Source: Luteimonas panaciterrae | GTDB taxonomy: Bacteria > Pseudomonadota > Gammaproteobacteria > Xanthomonadales > Xanthomonadaceae | Reading direction: 5' to 3' | DNA length: 64,000 bases | NCBI RefSeq assembly: GCF_020511115.1 | Contig: NZ_JAJAVH010000001.1 | Coordinates: 682,001-746,000, forward strand | Shown here: positions 1 to 7,880 of the stretch, in pieces | How the letters are laid out: each line of letters opens with the position of its first letter | Position numbering within the stretch: position 1 is the stretch's first letter | Made by a program: the position numbers and the translations under genes | The notes under the pieces: model-generated | What the model saw: only the letters and a program-made list of their open reading frames with translations | What the model was told of the DNA's origin: nothing | Database searches by the model: none

Positions 1-1134
1 CGCCGCAGATTCCTGCGCTACGCCGCCGGCGCGGCATCGCTTGCCGTTCTGGGCGGCGCCGGCGCGGTCGGTTTCGCCGGTGGCGTGCATCCCAATGCCG
101 CGGCCTATGGCTACTGGCGGCAGAAGGAGAAGAATGGATTGAGCGATCCGCAATATCTCGCGCTGTGCGCCACGCTCGCGCCGAGTCCGCACAACACGCA
201 GCCGTGGAAGTTCGGAATTGCCGGGGATCGCATCGAGATCTTCGCCGACCTCAGCCGCCATCTCGGGACCGCGGATGCCGAATTCCGCATGATGCAGACG
301 GCGATCGGCAGTGCGTTGGAGAACATCGACGTCGCCGCGGGGCGCCTGGGTTACCGCGCCGAGGTGCAGGATCTCGACGCCGATCGTCGCTTCGCGCAGG
401 ACGGCTATTGCGCCAGCGTCCGGCTGCATCGCGGCCAGGTCGTGCGCGACGGCTCGTTCGACGCGTTGTTCACCCGGCAGACCACACGCACTGAATACGA
501 CATGAGCCAGCCGGTTCCGGCCGCGCTGAAAACGGCGTTGAATCAACGGACGGGCGATCTTCCCGGCATCGGGCTGACCTGGTTTCCCGATGGACCGCTA
601 GTCACGCGTCTTGGCAACGTCCTGCGCGGATCGGTGCGTGGCTTCCTCAGTGATGACCGCAATCGCGACGGCATGAAATGGTTCCGCATCACGCCCGACC
701 AGTGGGAAACCCGGCGCGATGGCATCGCGGTGTTCAACGGCGACGCGCCGCTGCTGGCCAAGCGCTACGTCGAATGGTTCGTCCATGAGCAGGATCTGCT
801 CAGCGCGCAGTTCAAGCAGGGTGAGATCGACACGCTGGATCGCCTGGTGTCCACCACGCCGGCCTGGGGCTTGATCTACGCCGATCGCGCCACGCCGAAT
901 CAGCGCATCCAGGCGGGGCGCCTGGCCGAGCGTGTCTATCTGGAAGCCGCCGCGCGCGGTTACGCCGTGCAGCCGCTTTGCTATCCGACCGAGTTCGAAC
1001 CGAGCCGGGAAGGCTTGCGCGAGCTGGCCGGCCTGGCGCCGGCGCAGGATCCGCTGTTCCTGTTCCGCATCGGCAAATCCGACTACGTCGCGAAGTCCGT
1101 GCGACGCGATCTGAAGGAAGTATTGCTAGCCTGA
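1..1134 (+). CDS. Acg-family FMN-binding nitroreductase-like protein, 5' end cut off
   Basis: The frame is open from the first base, so the true start lies upstream; 377 residues are visible. The first residues read RRRFLRYAAGAASLAVLGG, a twin-arginine-like signal or membrane anchor. From about residue 45 (LSDPQYLALCATLAPSPHN, then TQPWKF) the sequence matches the Acg subgroup of the nitroreductase fold, which binds FMN; the HNTQPW motif is its hallmark. A second nitroreductase half follows (FTRQTTRTEYD, about 150-160; LERLG-type helices; closing PLFLFRIG). Family members are poorly characterised redox proteins, often stress-regulated. The Tat-like N-terminus is unusual for this family and suggests a periplasmic or membrane-attached form. 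Substrate unknown. Confidence 0.8.
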   Translation, partial: RRRFLRYAAGAASLAVLGGAGAVGFAGGVHPNAAAYGYWRQKEKNGLSDPQYLALCATLAPSPHNTQPWKFGIAGDRIEIFADLSRHLGTADAEFRMMQTAIGSALENIDVAAGRLGYRAEVQDLDADRRFAQDGYCASVRLHRGQVVRDGSFDALFTRQTTRTEYDMSQPVPAALKTALNQRTGDLPGIGLTWFPDGPLVTRLGNVLRGSVRGFLSDDRNRDGMKWFRITPDQWETRRDGIAVFNGDAPLLAKRYVEWFVHEQDLLSAQFKQGEIDTLDRLVSTTPAWGLIYADRATPNQRIQAGRLAERVYLEAAARGYAVQPLCYPTEFEPSREGLRELAGLAPAQDPLFLFRIGKSDYVAKSVRRDLKEVLLA

Positions 1135-1290
1135 CGCCTCGAAACACGATTCCGGGATCGTCCGTTTGCGCGCGTCATCGCGTCGCGCGCTCCTGCGCGC
1201 GTCAGGCGCGTGCCATCGGCGCTTAACTTGTTCGGACACACTCTGTTTCTGGTTCATTCGATACGCTAGGCCATCGGACAGGAGATCACG

Positions 1291-2151
1291 ATGGCAGAAC
1301 AGCGTTTGACCCATCCGGAACGCATCGTCTACCCCGGCACGGACATCACGAAGGGCAGGGTGGCCGAATACTATCGTGCTGTCGCCGATTGGCTGTTGCC
1401 CGAACTGGTGGGGAGGCCGTTGTCGTTGCTGCGCTGCCCGGACGGCATCGATGCGCAGTGCTTTTTCCAGAAGCATCACAACGACAATCTGGGCGCGAAC
1501 GTCCACCCGGTGACGCTGCGCGAATCCGACGGCAAGGCCGATTACGTCTATGTCGACGGCATCGAGGGCGTGCTCGATCTGGTGCAGATGAATACCCTGG
1601 AATTCCATCCCTGGGGCGCGAAACGCGATGCGCCGGATCGGCCGGATCGATTGGTGTTCGATCTCGATCCCGACGAGGGCATTACCTGGAGCGATGTCAA
1701 GCGTGCGGCGCGGGAAGTCCGTGATCGTCTCGAGGAGGCCGGCCTGCACAGCTGGGTGCGGCTATCCGGTGGAAAGGGCGTGCACGTTTGCGTACCGATC
1801 GTCCCCGACTCCGATTGGGATGCGGCCAAGGCATTCAGCGAAGCATTCGCCGATGCGATGGTGGCGCAGTCGCCATTGCGCTATGTCGCCACCGCCTCCA
1901 AGGCTGCGCGCAAGGATCGGATCTTCATCGACTGGTTGCGCAATGCGCGCGGGGCGACCAGCGTGGCCAGTTGGTCGCTGCGCGCCCGCGCGGGCGCGCC
2001 CGTGGCCATGCCGTTGCAGTGGGACGAATTGTCGCGCACGAAGTCCAGTGCGGATTTCGATCTGGCACGTGCTCTGCGACGCGCCGCAAGCTTGCGCGCG
2101 GACCCGTGGGAAGGATTCGCGACGACGCGCCAGAAGCTACCCGTCATCTAA
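1291..2151 (+). CDS. Standalone LigD polymerase (PrimPol) domain protein
   Basis: 286 residues correspond to the polymerase module of the bacterial NHEJ protein LigD, which adds (ribo)nucleotides at broken DNA ends. Visible motifs are DLDPD at 124-128, with metal-binding Asp124 and Asp126, SGGKGVHV at 159-166, and IFIDWLRN with the third catalytic Asp at 214. There is no ligase or phosphoesterase domain, and neither neighbour is Ku or a ligase, so this is the single-domain form. A ribosome site (CAGGAGA) lies 7 bases before the ATG, and the start aligns with the usual family N-terminus (LTHPERIVYP). Whether a Ku and ligase partner exists elsewhere in the genome cannot be seen. Confidence 0.9.
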   Translation: MAEQRLTHPERIVYPGTDITKGRVAEYYRAVADWLLPELVGRPLSLLRCPDGIDAQCFFQKHHNDNLGANVHPVTLRESDGKADYVYVDGIEGVLDLVQMNTLEFHPWGAKRDAPDRPDRLVFDLDPDEGITWSDVKRAAREVRDRLEEAGLHSWVRLSGGKGVHVCVPIVPDSDWDAAKAFSEAFADAMVAQSPLRYVATASKAARKDRIFIDWLRNARGATSVASWSLRARAGAPVAMPLQWDELSRTKSSADFDLARALRRAASLRADPWEGFATTRQKLPVI

Positions 2152-2192
2152 AGACCGGGGCTCGCATGGCCGTTGGATGTGGAAACGATCCA

Positions 2193-2696
2193 TCAGGCCA
2201 TCACGGACGGCGCGTCGTAGTTCAATCGCACTGCGCCCAGGCGTTTCAGCTGCGGGTCGGCGCGTTCGTGCAATGCGTCCTCGCAGTCGATCACGACCAG
2301 GACATGGCCGGCTTCGATCTCGTTCTCGAACTTGCGCCGCACCGGATCAGGAACGGGCGAGCCGACCAAGGCGGACGCCCAGCAGCCGACCAGGGCGCCG
2401 GCGCCGAAGCCGGCAAGCATGATTCCGATCAGGGCGAGGTCCAATGGCGCGAGCACGATGGCCACCGCACCCGCGGCGAGAAAGCCAGCGGCACCGCCGT
2501 AGCCGGCGCCGCGGATCGCCGCCGGCATGAAGTCGGTATCCGCTGTCTTGCGGGCATCGGGAATCTGCGCCAGTTCGATATCCGAGCGCGCGATCAGGAA
2601 GATGCACGCGTAAGGAAGACCGGCTCGGTGGGCGATTTCCACCGCATGTCGTGCCTGGCGGATGTCGGGCGTGCTGAACACATGGCGCCGTTTCAT
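2193..2696 (-). CDS. Hypothetical protein with central glycine-rich membrane hairpin
   Basis: 167 residues. The N-terminal ~45 residues look like a small soluble alpha/beta unit (HAVEIAHRAG, then IFLIARSDIEL). A Gly/Ala-rich hydrophobic stretch follows at about 62-115 (GAGYGGAAGFLAAGAVAIVL and GIMLAGFGAGALVG), probably two membrane helices with glycine-zipper spacing. A soluble C-terminal part (VRRKFENEIEAGHVLVVIDC) comes last. This resembles DUF1269-type or glycine-zipper stress proteins in layout, but I do not recognise a characterised family. The gene is transcribed alone, convergent with the ligD-like gene. Function unknown. Confidence 0.7.
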   Translation of the reverse strand: MKRRHVFSTPDIRQARHAVEIAHRAGLPYACIFLIARSDIELAQIPDARKTADTDFMPAAIRGAGYGGAAGFLAAGAVAIVLAPLDLALIGIMLAGFGAGALVGCWASALVGSPVPDPVRRKFENEIEAGHVLVVIDCEDALHERADPQLKRLGAVRLNYDAPSVMA

Positions 2697-2937
2697 GACG
2701 AGCCTCCCGATATGTCGAGGGCGATTTCTACGATGCGCTCAGCAACATTTATCGATCGTGAGCCGGACATGCAAAGTGCGTAACGAAAGTGGGAAGAAGA
2801 TGTAAATACCGACGAGCGGTGTGATATCCGGAGCGCCCGATGTTCCGTTCATCTAAGCGTCGGAATCGGCCTGCACGGCTCATCCGGAATTCATCGAGTC
2901 CCGCCAAACTGTGCACACCATCACGAGGGGTGCTGCA

Positions 2938-3633
2938 ATGAACAAAATGATGAAGGGAGCGCTCGCGCTGGCGCTCGCAGTGGGTGTCTGTGGCGCGGTC
3001 CAGGCCCAGACCATCGGATACAACATCCACACGGGCGATGTGTGGGTCGACAATCGTCTCGGCGAGATCAACGACTACGGGACGCGCTATCGCGAACCGT
3101 TCATCGATGAAATGTCCGGTCACTACGGCGCGCCGCGCTCGCTGGTGGAGGATCTGCTTGGCTCGCGGCATTGGGCACCGGGAGACGTGTACTACGCCTG
3201 TGCCCTCGCACGCTCGCTGGGGTTGCCCTGCATCGATGTCGTGCGCGAGTACGAGCGCAACCCGGGTCAGGGTTGGGGCGCGATCGCCAAGCACTACGGC
3301 ATCAAGCCGGGTTCGCCGGCCTTCCATGCCCTGAAGCGTGGCGCGGTGGGTACCTACGATCGCTGGGGTTATCCGATCGCGATCGATCGCCCCGTGCATG
3401 TGGACTGGTCGAAGCATGGACCGGGTGGCCCCAAGAAGGCTGATGCTCCGCGTGGAAAGGGCAAGGCCGCGAGAGCGTGGGACGACGATCACTCGGGCAA
3501 CGGCAAGTCAGGTAACGGTAAAGGCCACGACAATGCCGACAAGGGACACGGCAACGGAAAAGGTCCCGGCGGTGGCAAGGGCAAGGGAAACGACAAAGGC
3601 AACAACGACAAGGGACATGGCAAGCAGAAGTAA
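2938..3633 (+). CDS. Exported protein with Lys/Gly-rich tail (paralogue of the gene at 18801)
   Basis: 231 residues. The start is the second ATG, placed 7 bases after CGAGGGG and followed directly by a good signal peptide (cleavage near AVQA-QT). The mature domain, about residues 24-145, contains GDVWVDNRLG, RYREPFIDE and WAPGDVYYACALA, and shares these blocks with the protein at 18801-19304. From about residue 160 the chain becomes a low-complexity tail rich in Gly, Lys, Asn, Asp and His (repeats such as GNGKGHDN), strongly charged and probably disordered. No characterised family recognised. The conserved Cys in YYACA and PC(I/R) pair is a possible disulphide. Probably periplasmic or secreted. 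Confidence 0.75.
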   Translation: MNKMMKGALALALAVGVCGAVQAQTIGYNIHTGDVWVDNRLGEINDYGTRYREPFIDEMSGHYGAPRSLVEDLLGSRHWAPGDVYYACALARSLGLPCIDVVREYERNPGQGWGAIAKHYGIKPGSPAFHALKRGAVGTYDRWGYPIAIDRPVHVDWSKHGPGGPKKADAPRGKGKAARAWDDDHSGNGKSGNGKGHDNADKGHGNGKGPGGGKGKGNDKGNNDKGHGKQK

Positions 3634-3646
3634 GTGACTCGCCGTT

Positions 3647-3688
3647 ATCGAGCAGCCGAACGGAATCATCACTGTACGGCTGCTCGAT
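3647..3688 (+). terminator. Large-loop stem-loop downstream of exported protein gene
   Basis: Perfect 12-bp inverted repeat ATCGAGCAGCCG (3647-3658) / CGGCTGCTCGAT (3677-3688) with an 18-nt loop, starting 14 bases after the stop codon. There is no T-run, so it may be a Rho-dependent or mRNA-stabilising structure rather than an intrinsic terminator. Confidence 0.4.
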
Positions 3689-3870
3689 GCGCGAATCGCG
3701 CATAACCGCCTTGCTTCTTCGATGTGTTAAGCAAGCGTTTGATGCGCAGCCGCGTGTCTGTTCGTGTTCATCTGCATGCGCGCATTCTTCGGCCCTGCGG
3801 TACAGGGGCGTTCCAACATGAGCGGGAATTCCGGACTGCTCATGCCATCTAGATGAGGAAACCACACTGC

Positions 3871-4104
3871 ATGAACACCACGATCCGTAATGCCGTTTTC
3901 GCCCTCGCCGCTGTCGGCGCCCTGTCGCTGAGCGCGTGCAAGAGCACCGGCGAGACGAGTGAAGAACCGTCCAGCACGCCTGCGCCGACCGAGCAGCCGG
4001 CTCCCGACACCACGACGCCGCCGGCTAGCAGCACCACGCCGACGGACTCCACGACCACGCCGCCTGCGCAGGACGGCACGACGGCCCCGACGACGACGCC
4101 CTGA
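3871..4104 (+). CDS. Small Thr/Pro-rich lipoprotein
   Basis: 77 residues. The ATG at 3871 is preceded by GAGGAA and gives a standard lipoprotein signal ending in LSLSAC, with the lipidated Cys at residue 23. The rest is low-complexity and rich in Thr, Pro, Ser, Glu and Asp (PAPTEQPAPDTTTPPASSTT), a flexible acidic tether with no folded domain visible. Probably an outer-membrane lipoprotein. A strong hairpin terminator follows 24 bases downstream. Function unknown. Confidence 0.7.
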   Translation: MNTTIRNAVFALAAVGALSLSACKSTGETSEEPSSTPAPTEQPAPDTTTPPASSTTPTDSTTTPPAQDGTTAPTTTP

Positions 4105-4127
4105 TCGGCTGACGTCACGAGGCAACG

Positions 4128-4153
4128 GCAAAGGCGGTGAAAACCGCCTTTGC
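4128..4153 (+). terminator. Hairpin terminator after small lipoprotein gene
   Basis: Perfect 11-bp stem GCAAAGGCGGT (4128-4138) / ACCGCCTTTGC (4143-4153) with a GAAA tetraloop, followed by TGTTTCT. It ends the 3871-4104 transcript. Confidence 0.8.
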
Positions 4154-4262
4154 TGTTTCTGGGGTGCCGGAATCGAGTGCGTGCTTTCGAGAAATCCGCG
4201 CTTTCGAGAAAGCAAAGGGCGGAAGGTTTGCAGAGAATCTTTTCCTGACGTGATTCGAATCG

Positions 4263-4499
4263 TCAGGCGGCCGCGGCGTGGACTGCCCGCGTCTGATCAG
4301 GGCGCCATCCAAGCAGGCGCGCGGGCAGGAAGAGAACCGCGCGCAGGAACGCGAACACCGCCGAGACGGTGATGCCGACCAAACGGAACGGCAGCGAGAG
4401 CAGCCACAGGATTGGCCAGAGCACCAGCGCCAGCAACGCCAGCGGCCAGCACAGCACGAAAAGAATGCACCAGGCGATGAAAGCGATGAGGGTTTTCAT
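4263..4499 (-). CDS. Small integral membrane protein
   Basis: 78 residues. Almost the whole chain is hydrophobic: one helix at about 4-30 (FIAWCILFVLCWPLALLALV), a second at about 31-60, and a short basic/Ala tail. Trp and Leu predominate. It has a ribosome site (AAGGAG) about 8 bases before the ATG. It lies just upstream, on the same strand, of the LytTR locus direction but is separated from it by the lipoprotein gene. No known family recognised. Confidence 0.65.
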   Translation of the reverse strand: MKTLIAFIAWCILFVLCWPLALLALVLWPILWLLSLPFRLVGITVSAVFAFLRAVLFLPARLLGWRPDQTRAVHAAAA

Positions 4500-4517
4500 G
4501 TAGATGGGCTCCTTGAG

Positions 4518-4922
4518 TCAACTGGTGGGATGCAGGCAACCCGGCGCGGTGGGCGTGGACTGATGATCGACGCATTGCTGCAGACCCTTCGGCAGATGAT
4601 CGACGCGCTTGGAGGCGCCGGCCTTGAGGCTGAAGGCATGCACGATGCGCGCGGTGCAGGCGCGAGCGTCGCGTTGATCGTGTCGCTGCGGAGAATCGGC
4701 TTGCGCCGTGCTCTTGCAGTCCTCGGTGAACAGCACGAAGTGACAGAGCCCGCTCACGCTGTCGATGCATTCGAATTCGCCGTTGCCATCGAGGATGCGC
4801 GTGCGTGAGGAGTTCACGCCGACATCGCTGATCGAATAGTTGGTGGTGGTGAGCGTGCCCGCTTCGATCTTGCAGCCGGAAAGCAGCAGCACGGCGGCGA
4901 GCAGTGTTGTGGCGATACGCAT
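4518..4922 (-). CDS. Small cysteine-containing lipoprotein
   Basis: 134 residues with a lipoprotein signal ending in LLLSGC (Cys17). The mature part contains four to six further Cys residues (FECIDSVSGLCHFV, EDCKS, ACTARI, QQCVDH, PGCLH), suggesting disulphides in an envelope-facing domain. It is followed 18 bases downstream by the small membrane protein at 4263-4499 and probably shares its transcript. The LytTR regulator gene ends 46 bases upstream, so the four genes from the sensor kinase to here could be one operon. Function unknown. Confidence 0.7.
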   Translation of the reverse strand: MRIATTLLAAVLLLSGCKIEAGTLTTTNYSISDVGVNSSRTRILDGNGEFECIDSVSGLCHFVLFTEDCKSTAQADSPQRHDQRDARACTARIVHAFSLKAGASKRVDHLPKGLQQCVDHQSTPTAPGCLHPTS

Positions 4923-4968
4923 GGAATCGGTTCCTTTCGCTTCGGTCGCGTGCGGTGTTCGGGGGAGG

Positions 4969-5739
4969 TCACATGTTGCGGAACAGGGTCATGAAGGGCT
5001 GGCTGATGGTCAGCGTTTCATCGCGCTGCTTCAGGCGCAGCGTGCCCTTGCCGGTGTCGTCGCGCACGATCGAGGCGATTGCCTTTAAATTGACGATGGT
5101 GGCGCGATGGATCTGCTTGAACACGGTCGGGTCGAGCGCCGCCAGCAATTCACGGATCGGCTTGCGCAGCAGCGCCTCGCCCTCGGCGGTGACCACGGTG
5201 GTGTATTTGTTGTCGGCACGGAAATAGAGCACGTCGTCGACCATGATCAGCCGCGTTTCCTTGCCCGTGCTGGCGGTGATCCAGGACAGCGCCTGCGCAT
5301 TCGCGCGGCTGGGGAGCACATCCTGCAATCGCTTGACCAGGGCGGCGAGGGTATCGGCGTCGGGATGTCCGGCGGCGGCGCGCGCGCGCAGACGCTGCAC
5401 GGTGGTCGTCAGTCGTTCACGCGTGACCGGCTTGAGCAGATAGTCGATCGCGCCGTTCTCGAATGCATCGATGGCGTATTGATCGTAGGCGGTGACGAAC
5501 ACGACCTGCGTGGGAATCTCCGCCTGCGCGGCGGCGGATGCCACTTCCATTCCGGTCAGGCCGGGCATGCGGATGTCGAGGAAGGCGTATTGCGGGCGAT
5601 GTTCTGCGATGGCTTCGAGGGCGCTGCCGCCGTCCTCGCAGATCGCGATGATGCGCAGCTCCGGCCAGACCTCGCTGAGCAGCGACACCAGCGCATTGCG
5701 CAGCAGTTCCTCGTCTTCGGCAACGATGGCGTCAGGCAT
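4969..5739 (-). CDS. LytTR-family response regulator
   Basis: 256 residues. The receiver domain covers residues 1-120, with acidic pocket EDEE at 8-11, phospho-acceptor Asp55 in FLDIRMPG and Lys in LLKPV. A C-terminal LytTR DNA-binding domain covers about 150-255 (DDVLYFRADNKYTTVV; FKQIHRATIVNLKAI). The start at 5739 gives the usual receiver N-terminus and overlaps the kinase stop codon by 8 bases, so the pair is translationally coupled. Such regulators bind direct repeats at target promoters. The adjacent lipoprotein and membrane protein genes are candidate targets by position only. Confidence 0.93.
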   Translation of the reverse strand: MPDAIVAEDEELLRNALVSLLSEVWPELRIIAICEDGGSALEAIAEHRPQYAFLDIRMPGLTGMEVASAAAQAEIPTQVVFVTAYDQYAIDAFENGAIDYLLKPVTRERLTTTVQRLRARAAAGHPDADTLAALVKRLQDVLPSRANAQALSWITASTGKETRLIMVDDVLYFRADNKYTTVVTAEGEALLRKPIRELLAALDPTVFKQIHRATIVNLKAIASIVRDDTGKGTLRLKQRDETLTISQPFMTLFRNM

Positions 5740-7003
5740 GTTGGCGCACTTCCGTTTGACGTGTTTCCGTTGACATTGCCGGCACGACGATCGTGGCAGC
5801 CACACCGGCGGGGAAATTGCTGACGAGATTGAACGACGCGGCGGGGCCGTAGAGCAGGCGCAGCCGCTCGCGCACGTTCTTCAGGCCGATGCCGGTGCCG
5901 CTGCTTTCCATGTGCAGGCCGTGGCCGTCGTCGGCGACGGTCACCGACAAATCACGATCGTTGGCCTTGGCGAGCACCCAGATCGTGCCGCCCTCGGGCT
6001 TGGGTTCGAGTCCGTGCTTGATCGCGTTCTCGACCAGCGTCTGCAGCATCATCGGCGGGAATGGCACCGATTGCAGCGCCGGTGCCACGTCGATCTTCGT
6101 GGTCAGACGCGCGCCCATGCGGATCTTGAGGATTTCGAGATAGGCGTTGGCGCGTTCCAGTTCCTCGCCCAGTGTCGAGAATGTCTGTTCGGTGCGCGGT
6201 AGCGAATGACGCAGGTAGGCGATCAGATGGCCGAGCATCTGGTCGGCGCGCACGGGATCGCTGCGCGTGAGCAGCTGCGCGCTGGCGAGGGTGTTGTAGA
6301 GGAAGTGCGGCTCCACCTGCGCGTGCAGCAGATTGAGCTTGGCCACGGTGAGTTCCTTTTCGGTGGCGGTCTGCGCGGCGGCCGCCTGCTCGCCGCGGCG
6401 ATATTCGGCGACGCGGCGGGCGACAGCGCGGGTGATCGCGTCGGCGTTCTCGAGATTGGTGCCGTGGTCGACGCCGATGAAGTCCAGCCAGGCCGGACTG
6501 TCCGGCTCGCACAGCAGATTGACGCTGCTGGTATCCGGGCCGGGAATGATCGTGGCGGTGATTTGATTGCGACGATTGCCGAACCAGGTCAGCAGACCGA
6601 AGCGGTCGATGCGTTCGAGCAGGCCATGGCCGTACGGATCGGGACGGCGCACCTTGGCATGCACCTGCAGGCTGTCGCGCGCGCTTTCGACCAGTTCCGT
6701 GCGCGGCAGCTCGCGCAGGGCGGCGTCGACGAGCGCGAAGGCCTCATCGGCACCGAACGGAATCTCGACCTGACGATGATGGCGGTTGCCGAGTGCTTCC
6801 CGGTCGACGCGGCCGGCGATCAGGCGCACCCGGCGCACATGCGAATAGGCGCTGGGAATGACCAGGGCGATCGTCACGACCACGAGCAAGCCGAGCACCC
6901 AGTTCGGGCCTTTGTCGCTGACCACGCTGATCGCGATCACGATCATCAGGAAGAACAACAGCCAGGCGACGATGATGCGAATGACGAAAAGAAAGCCGGT
7001 CAT
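5732..7003 (-). CDS. LytS/YehU-type sensor histidine kinase with unidentified middle domain
   Basis: 423 residues. Two membrane helices lie at the N-terminus (about 3-28 and 34-52). A soluble region at about 75-195 follows (VEIPFGADEAFALVDAALRELP; RNQITATIIPGPDTSS), then a short coiled coil, the His_kinase domain with phospho-acceptor His233 in EPHFLYN, and a HATPase domain with N-box (LVENAIKHGL) and G-box (GTGIGLKNVRERL). The start at 7003 is preceded by CAGGGGC; an upstream ATG is less likely. The middle region is not a PAS, GAF or 5TM-Lyt sensor; it resembles DUF1499 or SRPBCC-like folds only loosely. Partner of the LytTR regulator. Confidence 0.9.
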   Translation of the reverse strand: MTGFLFVIRIIVAWLLFFLMIVIAISVVSDKGPNWVLGLLVVVTIALVIPSAYSHVRRVRLIAGRVDREALGNRHHRQVEIPFGADEAFALVDAALRELPRTELVESARDSLQVHAKVRRPDPYGHGLLERIDRFGLLTWFGNRRNQITATIIPGPDTSSVNLLCEPDSPAWLDFIGVDHGTNLENADAITRAVARRVAEYRRGEQAAAAQTATEKELTVAKLNLLHAQVEPHFLYNTLASAQLLTRSDPVRADQMLGHLIAYLRHSLPRTEQTFSTLGEELERANAYLEILKIRMGARLTTKIDVAPALQSVPFPPMMLQTLVENAIKHGLEPKPEGGTIWVLAKANDRDLSVTVADDGHGLHMESSGTGIGLKNVRERLRLLYGPAASFNLVSNFPAGVAATIVVPAMSTETRQTEVRQHA

Positions 7004-7147
7004 GCCGGGGCCCCTGATGGCGAAGTGCGGAGGAGCATAGCGAGCACGCATCCGCTTGTGTCCGCCGTTGCGACGAAACCCGCCGCCGGGCGATGAAATC
7101 GGGTTTTGGTGCCGCGAAACCGGCCCGGCAGGGCGCTCGCGGGGCGC

Positions 7148-7666
<519 letters not shown>

Positions 7667-7880
7667 TTGCGCGGATGGGATGAGAGTCGAGCCGGCGATG
7701 CTACCCGCGATGTGTATCCCCGCGCCATTCACGCCGTGATCACGCCGCTCGGCGGTTGATGCGCAGTCCTGGGCCGTGCATCACACATTGGCCTAGGGCT
7801 GTCACTAGCTTCCCGCCGTGGGCCGAATTGCTAGGCTCGCGACGGGGATCCGACATCGTCCATCAAGAGGGGAAATCTAG

